From: Impatiens glandulifera | Lineage: Eukaryota; Streptophyta; Magnoliopsida; Ericales; Balsaminaceae | NCBI RefSeq assembly: GCF_907164915.1 | Contig: NC_061868.1 | Span: 27,585,819 to 27,649,818, forward strand | Length of the DNA: 64,000 nt | Reading direction: 5' to 3' | Part shown: positions 34,769 to 46,463 of the stretch, piece after piece | How the letters are laid out: every line of letters starts with the position of its first letter | Position numbering within the stretch: position 1 is the first letter of the stretch | The notes under the pieces: generated by a model | What the model saw: only the letters and a program-made list of their open reading frames with translations | The model's database searches: none | Told to the model about the DNA's origin: nothing | Program-made: the position numbers and the translations under genes

Positions 34769-36065
34769 CCACATATCGGTAGAGAATTTGAGATAGAATA
34801 AGATGTTTATAAATTCTATTTAGCATACGATAAAATAATTAGATTTGGTATAAGACATAGTTCAAAACATAATGATAAATCAGGTTCAATATTATATATA
34901 ATTTTTGTTGTTGTAGCGCAAATGGTCAAAAGGGAAAAACAAAAGAGATGTTTATGTTAAATGCAGTCATTCTGAAATAAGGTTCAGTTGTGAGGCAAAA
35001 ATGAAGATAAAAAAGGCAGATAATAGAGTGTTTAAAGAAGTGAATTTTCTTAGTGAGCATAGTCAGCATCTTGGAAGTCCAAAGAAATCTCACATTTATA
35101 GATGTCATAGGAATATTTATGTATCTACAAACTTACAAATTGAAATGTCATCTGAAGTGAGAATCCCTCCAAAGGAATCAAATGCTCTTATGACAAAACA
35201 AGTAGATGGGAGGGACAATTTATGTTTTGTTCCTGAACATTACAAAACTACTTGCGATCCAAAAAAATAGAGATTGTATGATTGGAGATACATGGGTGGT
35301 GTCTTAGAATATTTACAGAAAATGTTATTTGAGAGTGAGAGTTGGTCTTTTTAAGAGGTATATCTCCTACAAACACAAGTTTTTAAATTTTTTTCAAGAA
35401 CTTTAACAGACTCATTGATGAAAGTATATATGATGAGTTAAAAGCTTATTTTAGATCAATTATTAGTGCGCCAAATTTGTCCTACCCAATTGAGATCTTA
35501 AAGGATGCAAATACTATTTACACTCTTGAGATATTCAAAATTTTGAACAACAATGGTTCATGTCTCACAGCTGCATTGTAGAAATATTTGAGGATGTTGA
35601 TACATACAAACTATAAAATAACTCCCCATAAAAGGAGATACCATCATATAGTTATAGTTCATAAAAATTGTGATAAAATTGAGTGTAGCTGTCAGATTTG
35701 ATTTTGGTGGGATTTTGTTTGCTCATTTTCTGAAGATATTCATGATGAGAAACATCATTAAGAAATATACTAAGTTGATATTAAGAAGGCGGACTTTAAC
35801 TAAAAAAAAATGGATATTTCAATGGTGAACATAATATGTTTTATCAATGTAAGATTGTTAATAAGAAGTTACAACAAGAGATTCAAACACCAGTTGGATT
35901 TGCTTTCGGTGATGGTACCTCTATAAGTGTCAAAGAATTAAATTGAAGAGAAAACTGACTCTGGTAAGAGAATGAAAGGTGCCTTAGAGAATAATTCAAA
36001 GAAAAAGAAAAGCAACAAGAAAAACAAGCCAAACAACAATAATTCTGGTATATTTTAATGTCAAC
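34769..36065 (+). pseudogene. FAR1/FRS-like pseudogene, copy B
   Basis: Same architecture as 5479-6710: GREFEIE with VYKFYLAYD nearby, FLSEHSQHLGSPKKSH, YRCHRNIYVSTNLQ, then after frame breaks the SWIM-like CSCQI / FDFGGILFAH and RRRTLTKK, and the Lys-rich tail. It retains about 55 bases (near 35276-35340) lost in copy A. The MULE core is absent in both. Confidence 0.75.
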
Positions 36066-37069
36066 AACTACTACACTAACAACTCCACAACATTGAAATA
36101 AAAGTTTGAGCATAGATGTTGATACTCTATTTAATGTACTTTTGTCATCTAAACTTTCTTGGGTAGGGTCGACAATGTTTAAAGGACCTTCACTTCACAT
36201 TGCTTCTTTAAATGAAAGATCGTGAAATCTTTGAAAATTAAAATATATGCATGTAATTTTCATGTAAAATCATTTACACGTTAATGTAAAACCATTTATA
36301 CCTTAGTGTAACTGTAGTAAAAACCTACAATATGATTTACTAAAGGTTTTAAAAAATAAAATGTGATTAAAAAATTTGTTAAAATCATTCATAATGCTTG
36401 GTTTAATGTTCAGATACTACTTTTAATGGTTTAAAACTGAAATAAATACACGAAATACTATTTAAAATCCTTGAAAATTGAAATATATGCATGTAATTTT
36501 CATATAAAATCATTTACACATTCCAGTAAAACCATTTATACATTTATGTATATATTAAAACTATCAATAATTTCTATGTACAGGTTCGAATATCTCATAT
36601 AAAAATTTTGGTCTTGAGTTTTTGGTTGAAGAACACGGATGGTGGTGTATAGAGGACATCAAATAATGTTTTCAATTATATGAAGAAAATTACATTTCTT
36701 CTTTCAAGGAAACATAGTTCCTGGCAGGATTTCGGTTCTTGGAATTGTTGCATCGCGTTTAAATGATGGATTCCCAATGGGTTGCAACATAAAATCGAGT
36801 TTCGTCCATTCATAATTCCATTACGAATTTGTCATAAATCATTTAATTGTTTCTTATTATTATAATAGTTTTGCCTTTTTTCTTTTCCATGATGTTTTGA
36901 AGTCCACAAGAACACAGTTAGAACGCGAGCTTTCACTATAAGATACCATAATCGTGCGAGATTTACTAGCATTCAACATTTTAAAGAACACAATTGAATG
37001 ACTTATTGGTTTGCTGTTAATTATTCTCTTATATGTATAATAATAACAAATGAAGATTACAAAAATGAG
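36066..37069. other. Spacer without recognisable gene
   Basis: Matches 6711-7712, including the degenerate ATATATGCATGTAATTTTCA direct repeat. Confidence 0.55.
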
Positions 37070-37490
37070 TTAGTGAAGGAATCTAATTACCTGAAATGCT
37101 AGTATTTTACTACTATGTGTATCATCATGTTTCCATACTTGTAAATCATGTTGAAATAAGTAAAACCTTTTCAATTGAGAATCTGAGAATTTGAATATTG
37201 ACCATTTATGATCGTTTAGTTTATATAATCTTCTTTGGAGCGAGGAAATTGAGTTCTCAAAGCAACTCAATCGAACTAGCCACTTGTTCCGCCTCTTTAC
37301 CTCTAATGGACCACGAGCTCTGGACAATTTGAATATTGACCATTTATGATCGTTTAGTTTATATAATCTTCTTTGGAGCGAGAAAATTGAGTTCTCAAAG
37401 AAACTCAATCGAACTAGCCACTTATTCCGCCTCTTTACCTCTAATGGACCACGAGCTCTGGACAAGTGCGATCTGACGTCTGAAATAAGA
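37070..37490 (-). pseudogene. Unidentified fragment with in-frame 46-codon duplication, copy B
   Basis: 131 codons open on the minus strand. The 138-bp unit is tandem (from 37194 and 37332), each encoding RGPLEVKRRNKWLV ... LNDHKWSIFK. The open frame extends upstream to about 37490 before a TAA. Longer than in copy A. Family not recognised. Confidence 0.4.
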
Positions 37491-39067
37491 TTCTCTTAAA
37501 GGCGACATCAATGTCTGGTATATAAATGCCTTAGTCGGGCTTCATATATCTCCCCCAACATTTCTTAATGTTGTAAGAAAGAAATCATTCGGTGTAAGAT
37601 ACTCAATACCGTTCAGCCTAGTAAAAGTAATCTCTACAACGCATATTGTCATTGGATATATATGGTTCAATTATTTTTTCAAAATTGGAAGGATTGTTGG
37701 TTGAGCGTTGTTGTTGTTTATTTTTTTTAGTCTTTGCATTTTAATTTATCTTGTTTTGTGTTGTTGGTTTAACACCTTCAAATCAAACTTCAAGTCATTA
37801 TTCATCAACTAGTTTTCATCAAAAGAGCCCTTGTCAAAATTTAAAGCTTTTCATTTTTTTAAGTCTTATTCGAATTCGGGTTATTTAAATAACCCGGTTA
37901 TTAGATGATTGATGATTTTGAGGTAGGTATATTTTTAGTATAAAGATTTAAAGTATTAATACATAATGATAAAATAAAAATAATAATTTTAAAAAAATAA
38001 TATATTTTAATATTTTAGATAATGAATTGAATAATGAGATAAATGAGAGAAATAGTGATATGATATTTGAGGAGTGATAGGGGTGAAGTTTAGTATAGGG
38101 AATAAGGAGGAATGGTGTTTCACTACATCACTCACTAGAAAAATTAAGATTTAGGCTTTAGGTTTTTATAAAACAATTGTTATTTTTTTTAGCGTTTTGC
38201 GCCACGTAATTCCCTCTCAAATTCTTCCTTTCAAATTCCCTCCTCAATCATTTCTAAATAATCTTACATTTAAATAAGTTATAAGTTATAACCTTATAAG
38301 TAATTATGTTTTTGGATTATAAGTTATTTAAATAACCTGTACCATTTTTAATCATTCAGAACACACTTTTTAGATTTGAAATGAAGTTGGTTGATCAAAC
38401 TAAATAAACATAAAAATAAAATAAAAAATATAAGTGTTCTAACCTTACACAAGTTTCTTAGTAGTCATATGCTTCCAATTATTCCTAGTGTGTGTTCTTC
38501 AACCATAATACAATATATTATATTTATATTTAAGTTAAAAAATATGATAAATACATTTTAAAAGTATTATGAAATAAATTTAAATTATTTTTTATTTGAA
38601 AAATTAACATTATACTCCACCGCCAGTCCATACAAATACAAAATTATTTATTATATACATAAATATGTAAACATATATAAATAAAAAAGTTTAATATAAA
38701 TGTAAAATTATTTATTTAAAGTTAAATTTTAAAATATTTATTTTTATTACAAAATATATTCAATTTTATTAATATTAACACAAAAATAAGGAACAATGTT
38801 ATTATTATTTTTATTTACATAATACTATTATTCATATGATAAATTGTTAATCATTTTTTAAACTATTTTTATATTTTTAATATACACAATTTTTTAATAT
38901 TTTTTTAGAACACATTTAAAATTTATTAGTAATTTATACATATAAATATAAAATTTTAATTATATATTTTTTTAATTTTAAAAAATATAATCAAAATTTT
39001 ATAGAATTTTTAAATAAGTATAATATAAATAAAAAACACGCAAACGTATGGCAACACTAATTATAAT
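37491..39067. other. AT-rich spacer
   Basis: Matches 8105-9726; no gene seen. Confidence 0.6.
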
Positions 39068-39417
39068 GAGAAATTTAATGAAATGACCATAATAATTACA
39101 TCATTTTGGGAAATAACCAACGCCGGATAAAATTTATAAAAATGACTCTTTTGGATGAAAATACCTTCGTGTCATGCGGCCCGTTGGGTTATTACTTGGC
39201 GCGACTGCGTGCTACGTGACAGGGTTTTTTCGTCTTTATACAGGCCCAAAGGGCCATTTTTCCAATGTTTATGAAGCGTTGGTCATTTTAAAAAAAGCGC
39301 CCATCTCTTATAAAATGCGACGAAGAGGTGTCGCATTTCTCTTCTCTTCTCTTTAACCCTCATGTCCTTTATAGCTGAATTTTTTGTGTTTAATTGATTC
39401 ACCTTGATTGAATTCAG

Positions 39418-39639
39418 ATGTCGATGGGGTCCCTGTTGATGAGGTTGGATGCGGTGGTACGGTCTAATGTTGATACGCCTTGCGGAGTGAGCGCGACTGT
39501 TGATCGCTTGATAGTTATCGATTGCGTCTCGAGGTTAGTTGAATCTCGTGGATGCGTCTCACGAACGTGTCACGAATGCGTCTCGCGACCGCATCTTGCG
39601 AATGCGTCTCACAATCTAAATTGTGTCTCGCAACAATGA
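39418..39639 (+). other. Unidentified MULE cargo frame, copy B
   Basis: 73-codon frame equivalent to 10103-10309 but with added CGTCTCGCGA-like units giving a Cys/Ser/Arg-rich end. Probably not a gene. Confidence 0.3.
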
Positions 39640-40572
39640 TAAAAGTTTGGAATATGATTTGTTTTGATTTTGTTGTTTAGGCGATCAAAATTAGTGAGAA
39701 TGATGATAAAAGAATTGTATTTGTAACTTTGGGGACAACTTGTTTTGATTCTCTTGTTAAAATAGTGGACACTTCTCTTGTATTAAGTCGTCAACATTCT
39801 GTAGTTTGTTTATTCATTCATAATCATTATAAATGGATGCTTGACTGTAGATTACTTTACCTTCTCTTTCAGTATAGCTGATTATTTGAGATCAACCTCT
39901 TTTGCAATCAGTCATGCAAGTAAAACATTCATATTTTCCTATCTTAGTAATTTTATACTTTGGATATTCAAGTCAAATAATTTGTTTGAATTCAATAATT
40001 AATATTACACACATTAAACCTCTCTATCTTTTAATTGTTTTCCATAAATAAATCCAAGAAAAATAATAAATTTGGGAGATTCAAATGAAGTGCCTATTAC
40101 TCAAGCTTGGACATGCGTTTTAGTAAAACCAAAATTTTCATTCAAACTTTGTCCAAGAGGGGCATTCTGTAGACACTCATTTTTGTTCCCCAAATTTTAT
40201 TATTCTAAAAAGGTTAATAGCACTGGAATTAGAAATCGATTTAAGGAACAATGTCGTATCAATTGGATCCTAAAATAATTAATTGAGAAATTATTTTAAA
40301 AATCCAAGTGTTACAAACAAATAATTAAGGTGAATAATAGATTAAGGGAATTACTATCATTATTTATTAGGTATTTTGGGAAAGATAAAAATTAGTTGAT
40401 CAAAATATATTTAAATAATAAATAAAATAATAATTAAAGTTTGAAAAAAATTAATCTATTATTATCTATATTATTTTGTAAATATGTTAGATGTTAAAGT
40501 ATAAAATAAAATACAAAATAATAAATGGTAAGTTGACTAATAATCAATATACCTATTAATGTTATTTTTATT

Positions 40573-41873
40573 TGTTAGATAAAATTAAACCGGTTCACAT
40601 AACTTAACATAAATAAACCTTCCATGCAGGAACAAGGAACCAGACCGGTCAAACAAATGAACCGGCTAAGAAGATTAACCGGTCAAGATAGTAAACCGAC
40701 CAGGAACATTCGGAACATGACCGCACAAAGAAAGGATCGACCAAAGCTAAAAAATCGGAAACACCAGACAACCGATCAGCTAGAAGGCAAATGAATAACC
40801 GGAAGCTGTCCGGTTAAACCAATCACACCGGAAGCCATTCGGTTAAATGACCGACCAGTACAAGAAGCCACTTTGGGTATCTGTTGAGAATGATACCAAA
40901 GGAACAGACTGAACACTTCCATATTCATACAAGTCTGAGGAAAGTATGCAGGCTGCAAAAGACAGTCCTACAGGATCTTTCCACTTTCATGATAAATCAG
41001 AGGCAATCTTCCAAGTACAGACAACTGTTCAACCAACAGTTACCACATTGAGTAAAAGACAAACCCAGCAGGTTTGTTTTACATACCGGAAGAACAGTTG
41101 CAGAGTTGACCGCCAGGTCTGAAAAGATGACCGCAGGTTCTGAATCACTGAACCTCTGCTCAGCCAATCAGATTCAAGGAAGTGAAATATGACCGTTGGC
41201 ATATTTCACTTATAAAAGGGAGCAGCTTAAGAAGAGTAAATGTGGCACATACAAGGCATATACAAGGGACAACATACGGGACACAAGTGAAACAGCGAGC
41301 AATTAACTTACAAGTGAAAAGAGTGTGTTCTCTCTCTAGAAAGCATAAGTGCTAAAGTTGAAGTGTGTATTTTACAATTTCGGTATAAATTGTAAGTGGA
41401 TTATCGAGCAGAAAATAAGTCTCGATCGGATTGTACTTGTATTCCTTAGTGAATATCCTTCTCGCGGTTTCGAGAGGAAGGGGTGACGTAGGAGTTTTAT
41501 CTCCGAACATCCATAAAAACCTGTCTTGTTATTTCTTTTCTGCCGGCTCTATTCTCTAACCGACCGGTATTAACTTACCTGCACCGTTCTAACTTACTTG
41601 ACTATATCCAAACCGAACCACCAGGTTACAAAAACCGACCCATCAATTTTCAAACCTATATCATCCAAAATCGGTTCCGCCTATCACACAAGTGTGCTGC
41701 TTCAACCTGAAACAAACCTCTTCCGCGCTTGAACCTAGTTCAAGGGTTTGTGACAGTTTGTGTAGTATTGAAACCCCGGTGTTAATCTCTAACAGGATTA
41801 ATCACCACCCTTTGAGTAAGACCCGCTAAAGCGGCCCAACCCCGGTCCTCCAACGACGACCTAGATCCTAACA
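40573..41873 (+). repeat. 5' LTR of the deleted copia
   Basis: TGTTAGATAAAATT to GATCCTAACA, 1301 bp. TATAAAA at 41211-41217 is preceded by a 12-bp perfect inverted repeat (41180-41211) around ACCGTTGG. Confidence 0.93.
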
Positions 41874-41875
41874 AT

Positions 41876-41887
41876 TGGTATCAGAGC
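41876..41887 (+). other. Primer-binding site (tRNA-Met type)
   Basis: TGGTATCAGAGC two bases after the LTR. Confidence 0.9.
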
Positions 41888-41912
41888 AGTTAGTTTCAAT
41901 ACTCAAGCAAGC

Positions 41913-42773
41913 ATGTCGTTCGATAGGCCTCCAATGCTAGAAGGTGATGATTTTGTCAACTGGAAGGCACGCATGCACCTGCATTTAATCACCTTGGATG
42001 ATGAAATGGAGTCCATTCTGGCCGAAGGACCGATTATCATTGATAAGGACAGAAAGGAATGGACAGCTGAAGATAGGAGAAGAAATAACCTGGATAACCA
42101 TGCTAGAAACCGGATCTCCAACAGTGTGGACAGAAACACATACTGCAAGATCAGAGACTGCAAAACCGTAAAGGAGACATTGGACACGGTTATTCAGATC
42201 TTTGAGGGAAATGAAAGAACAAAGGAAAACAAGGTGATGGTGGCTACTCAGAAGTTTGAAAGCATCAAGATGAAACCTGGAGAAACAATGAAAGAGTACA
42301 GTGACCGGTTCACTGGTGTGTTAGATGAGCTAGCAACTCTTGGCAAGAGGTATGACAACAAGGAGGTCATCATGAAAGCTTTGAGATCTCTTCCAAGTGC
42401 ATGGGACATAAAGACAATGGTGATGAGGGAATCAAACTGCCTAGGTAAGATGAAGCTACACGATGTATTCGAAGATCTTAAGGCATATGAGTTCGAAATG
42501 AGATCTAGGACTGAAGAAGAAGTCTCGGCCTCAACCTCAACCAGAGCACTGATCACGTCCACAGAACCGGCTACACATGCACTTGCACCTGCCCCTGTAC
42601 CGATTAGAACCGCCGAACAGTTCACCGAGGATGCCATGGCAATGCTTGCAAAGAAGTTTGGAAGATTCATGAAAAGAAGCCAACCAACAAACTACAACTA
42701 TGGTGATAAATCTAATATAAGGTGTTATAACTGCAACTGTTTGGGACACTTCAAGTGGGAATGCAGAAAATAA
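41913..42773 (+). pseudogene. Gag N-terminal half of the deleted copia
   Basis: 286 codons from MSFDRPPMLEGDDFVNWKAR. It contains the gag body (TKENKVMVATQKFESIKM, LRSLPSAWDIKTMVM) and a complete zinc knuckle CYNCNCLGHFKWEC near residues 271-284, then ends two residues later at a TAA contributed by the LTR junction. The normal gag is 600 residues. A protein with matrix/capsid-like body and knuckle could still be made. Confidence 0.9.
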
Positions 42774-43228
42774 GTCTCGATCGGATTGTACTTGTATTCC
42801 TTAGTGAATATCCTTCTCGCGGTTTCGAGAGGAAGGGGTGACGTAGGAGTTTTATCTCCGAACATCCATAAAAACCTGTCTTGTTATTTCTTTTCTGCCG
42901 GCTCTATTCTCTAACCGACCGGTATTAACTTACCTGCACCGTTCTAACTTACTTGACTCTATCCAAACCGAACCACCAGGTTACAAAAACCGACCCATCA
43001 ATTTTCAAACCTATATCATCCAAAACCGGTTCCGCCTATCACACAAGTGTGCTGCTTCAACCTGAAACAAACCTCTTCCGTGCTTGAACCTAGTTCAAGG
43101 GTTTGTGACAGTTTATGTAGTATTGAAACCCCGGTGTTAATCTCTAACAGGATTAATCACCACCCTTTGAGTAAGACCCGCTAAACCGGCCCAACCCCGG
43201 TCCTCCAGTGACGACCTAGATCCTAACA
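42763..43228 (+). repeat. Partial 3' LTR of the deleted copia
   Basis: 466 bp, the same length as 41408-41873 and differing at about seven positions. U3 and R-like parts are absent. Confidence 0.93.
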
Positions 43229-43439
43229 TTATTTTATTTAGAGATATCTTGAAAATGCATAAATAAGATGTAATAAATATATATATATAATTGATATTAA
43301 TTTTATTATTTTTATTTTGCAGTCTAATTGATTTATAAAGAAATAAGCTTAAACCTAATGAAAGGAAGTCCAATCCGAAAGATGTCCAGACCACCAGATG
43401 AAATAACCCTAGTAGCTTAAGCATACTAATAAAAAAAAA

Positions 43440-43960
43440 GATTTCATCTCCACCGACTTCTTTCAGAGAGAGAGAGAGAGAGGTTCTCGCGAAGATAAAG
43501 GGTTCATTTGACCGATTCCCACCGCCGACATCCCTCTCAAGCCACGATCGGTAGATTTGGTATTCTGATAAATTCGACGACTTCCTCAAGCCACGTCTGT
43601 GGTAGATCTGGTCTCCCAATGCCCGCCGAGAAGACCGCATCATCCTCTGATCTAGTCTCCCAGTCGAGAAGACCGCATCGTCCTCTGATCTAGTCTCTCA
43701 ACCGAAAAGATCATGTCGAAACTAACACCAGATGCCTATAAAAGGAGATCGAGCAGACGAAGAGAGGGAGGGGAGAGAAAATAAGAAAAGGAAGAGAAGA
43801 TATGGAGTACGATTCTTCCTGGTATTTAAAGGATTTTCTGAAACATCATTCTTCTTTTCCTGAGTGATTGTGAGTATATTTTGAGCGGTAGTTAGTTGTT
43901 AATCCTGTAGTTGTCGAAGAACAATTGATATCACTGTAAGCGCATTTTATTTTTTGTTTT
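43440..43960 (+). promoter_or_regulatory. Captured promoter / leader-like segment (copy B)
   Basis: Matches 11400-11935: GAGAGA tract, duplicated CCTCTGATCTAGTCTC, TATA-like CCTATAAAAGGAG (43735-43747), GTAAGCGC (43937-43944). No coding exon recognised. Confidence 0.35.
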
Positions 43961-45133
43961 TTTATATATACATATCATTTTCATTGAAAGATCTGGAGCG
44001 AAATTACATGAATGTCTAAATATATATGATGTTGTTTGAGATGGGCAAATTAATCTTTGCTAGATAGATCTGTGAATATTATTTTAATATTTAATAGATT
44101 AGGTTGATTTTTGGTTGGATTTTGGCTACTAGATTCAAAGAAGAACATTTTAGATGTAAAGATGAACAGGGAGGTTGAAAATGAGTATCTGAAACTGAAA
44201 CACTCTATGCCTGCTAATTAGTTTATAATTTATTCTTGACTGTTGTTAATGAGTTTATTATAGCCTAGTTTTGTTTTAAATATGCAGAGAATCAAAAGAC
44301 AAAAAAAATTAACTCAACCCATCTTACCACGATGATTTACTAAACATTTAGGTCTATTATTTTATTTTTTTATTTTTTATATTATTTTTTATTAAATTAT
44401 ATTCATCATGAATAATTAAATAGTAACTAAATAATGAAAAAAATTAATTAAGGAAGTAATATTTAGGAAAGTTAAAATTTATTCTAGAATTAAGGATCAG
44501 TTTGGTCATTATCTAATTTTTTATATTTTATTACTTTTATTTTGTTTTAGGGCTCTAAAAATCCTAAAACTAATTTTATGTATAAAATGTAAATTACTTA
44601 CCTGATTACAAATTAATATTGGATACATGTCTATTAATATATTAGTGTTTGGCATGATTAGAAAAATGTCTATGGTTATGATTTAAGTATTATTTTTTAA
44701 ACTCTACTATATTTATATAATCTTTATGCTTCGTTTGTAATTAATGCTTTGAACGAATTGAAATGATTATTAAGATATATCCTTAGCATTAAGATTTAGT
44801 ACAGTAGAATCCAAAATGTCTAAAATGTAAAGTGTAATAATATTTTTTTTAACGGCCAAAATTGTTGAAGTAGAGACTGTTTTTTAATGGGCATGTGAGA
44901 CATAGCTTCAAAAACCTTTTTCACGTATAACCAAGCACCGAACCTTTAAAGAATTTCTTTTCAAAGCCGTTATTGTTTTACATGCCAAATAATTTATTTT
45001 TCCTAATTTTATAAAAATTTAGGTGGTGACTCTTTAGTCACAAACTGATTTTTAAACAATTCTCCAATTTGACTTAATTTTATTTCAAATTTTTTTAAAG
45101 AGATTTTTATATTTTATATTTATTTCTTAAAAG
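43961..45133. other. MULE interior, no gene seen
   Basis: Matches 11936-13129; AT-rich. Confidence 0.6.
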
Positions 45134-46101
45134 TCAAGAAAATCGTTTTTTGGGGCAAACATTTTTAAACGCGTACAGCTGGTGTTTGCATTTTTTCTCT
45201 GGCCTCGACAGAATTGAGCATGAGTGTTGTTGGTCGAATTTCCGAATCTCAAACATCTCATATAATTTACCTTTCATAGCACGTAGTCTCCACTTGCATG
45301 TCTCATCCAAACATTTCACTTACCAAAGATATTTTCTTGACTTCTCCACTTTGAATTCAAAATGATTAGTCATTGCATATTTATATAGCATCAATTGTAG
45401 TTCTTTTTTATTTTCAAACAAGGCACCAACTTCCAATTCAGTTTCATTAGTTAATGCCATTGCAAATGAGGGGTCTGTCGATGGTGTACCCAATGATGAT
45501 ATTCTTGCACTAGATGGTGTACCCATTGATGATCTTCTTGTACTAGTTGTTGTACCCATTGATGATCTTCTTGCACTAGTTGGTGTACCCATTGATTCTC
45601 TTCTTGCACTAGTTGGTGTAGGTATTGATGTAAAGAGTTATCTTTGGCTTCATTTTGACTTTCAACAAAGACATCCGAGGGTACAACTTCTAGTACAATT
45701 TTTTGAGTAAGTTGTGGTGGTAGTATATTTTCTTGAGTTGGGTATGTAAGTAGTGGTATCTTTTCTTTAGTAAATTGTAACTTCTCTACTACAGAGACAC
45801 ACGATGGTGACACAGTGTGACCCAAAATCAATCGTGATAAATATGTGTTCAAATCCTCATCTTCATCAATAACAACAGGTCTATGATTTGTGATACGTGG
45901 AATATCATACTTGACTTGCAGCACTAAATCATATGTAGATTTCTGCACGTTAAGTCTATCATAGAGTTTGTCAACTAATTCGGTATACCAAGTACTATGG
46001 GGGTAAATCCAATGTTTTGATTGAAGAGGCATCAAAATACAATATTCCATCAGCATCAAATTTCCACTCTCCATTATAGAAAACAAAAACTTCGGCTGCA
46101 A
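45134..46101 (-). pseudogene. MuDR-type transposase N-terminal fragment, copy B
   Basis: A 216-codon frame (45451-46101) starts MQPKFLFSIMESGNLMLMEY and includes HSTWYTELVDKLYDRLN, DEDEDLNTYLSRL and the 11-residue repeats. The MuDR-like DNA-binding domain follows in another frame (45320-45592: VGALFENKKELQLMLYKYAM) and is cut by a TAA where copy A has TAT; it continues at 45134-45319 (CKWRLRAMKGKL). The N-terminal part is better preserved than in copy A. No transposase core. Confidence 0.78.
45478..45625 (-). repeat. 33-bp coding minisatellite (copy B)
   Basis: Same unit as 13445-13605, similarly open in two frames on the minus strand. Confidence 0.8.
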
Positions 46102-46463
46102 TAAAAAATATTATTTAAAAACGGGAAATGGATAATTAATACTGTGAAATGGAAGGACTTCGCGAAACGGGAAGCCCTTCGCGAAACGGGAAATGACATC
46201 GGATAAACCCTAAACAACAGTGATTCAAAGATGAAAAACTGAACAATAATAAACTTGATGTATCATAGGATAAACGTACCAAGTGTAACATGTACGTGGA
46301 ACAAATGATTCAAATATTGCTACACGTTTTCAATGTAACCCAAAACTGATGTGATCAAAAATCCCAAAGCAATAAGTTTGAATGATTTATATATTTGATG
46401 TGGAAGAAGCCATTATTAACAAATTCAATTCATCTCTGAATCTGATTAAAAAAAAGTGATCAT
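46102..46463. other. 5' flank of UGT-B, rearranged
   Basis: MULE-derived sequence up to 46288, then only about 175 bp of original UGT upstream sequence. ACGTGG (46293-46298) and a TATATA (46388-46393) remain; the G-box found at 15938 in copy A is gone. Confidence 0.6.

Larger units (their letters stand above)
40573..43228 (+). mobile_element. Sirevirus-family copia, internally deleted derivative
   Basis: Structure: complete 5' LTR (40573-41873), primer-binding site, gag up to the zinc knuckle, then a direct jump into the last 466 bp of the 3' LTR (42763-43228). The target duplication TTATT is perfect (40568-40572, 43229-43233). The junction shares GCAGAAAA between gag and LTR. It belongs to the same family as 48389-62380 (gag nearly identical). 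Copy A has an empty site, so it inserted after the duplication. Confidence 0.93.
39068..46288 (-). mobile_element. MULE copy B, right end deleted, with nested copia derivative
   Basis: The left terminal repeat (39068 on) with AATTATAAT before it matches copy A. The interior matches, except that 40573-43228 plus a TTATT duplication is inserted. The right terminal repeat is missing because of the deletion joining 46284-46288 to the UGT flank. It therefore cannot be mobilised as a unit. Confidence 0.75.

Noticed and set aside
40572..43233. Derivative copia as a solo LTR or tandem LTR array
   Set aside because: It has a primer-binding site and half of gag between a full and a partial LTR, so it is an internally deleted element.
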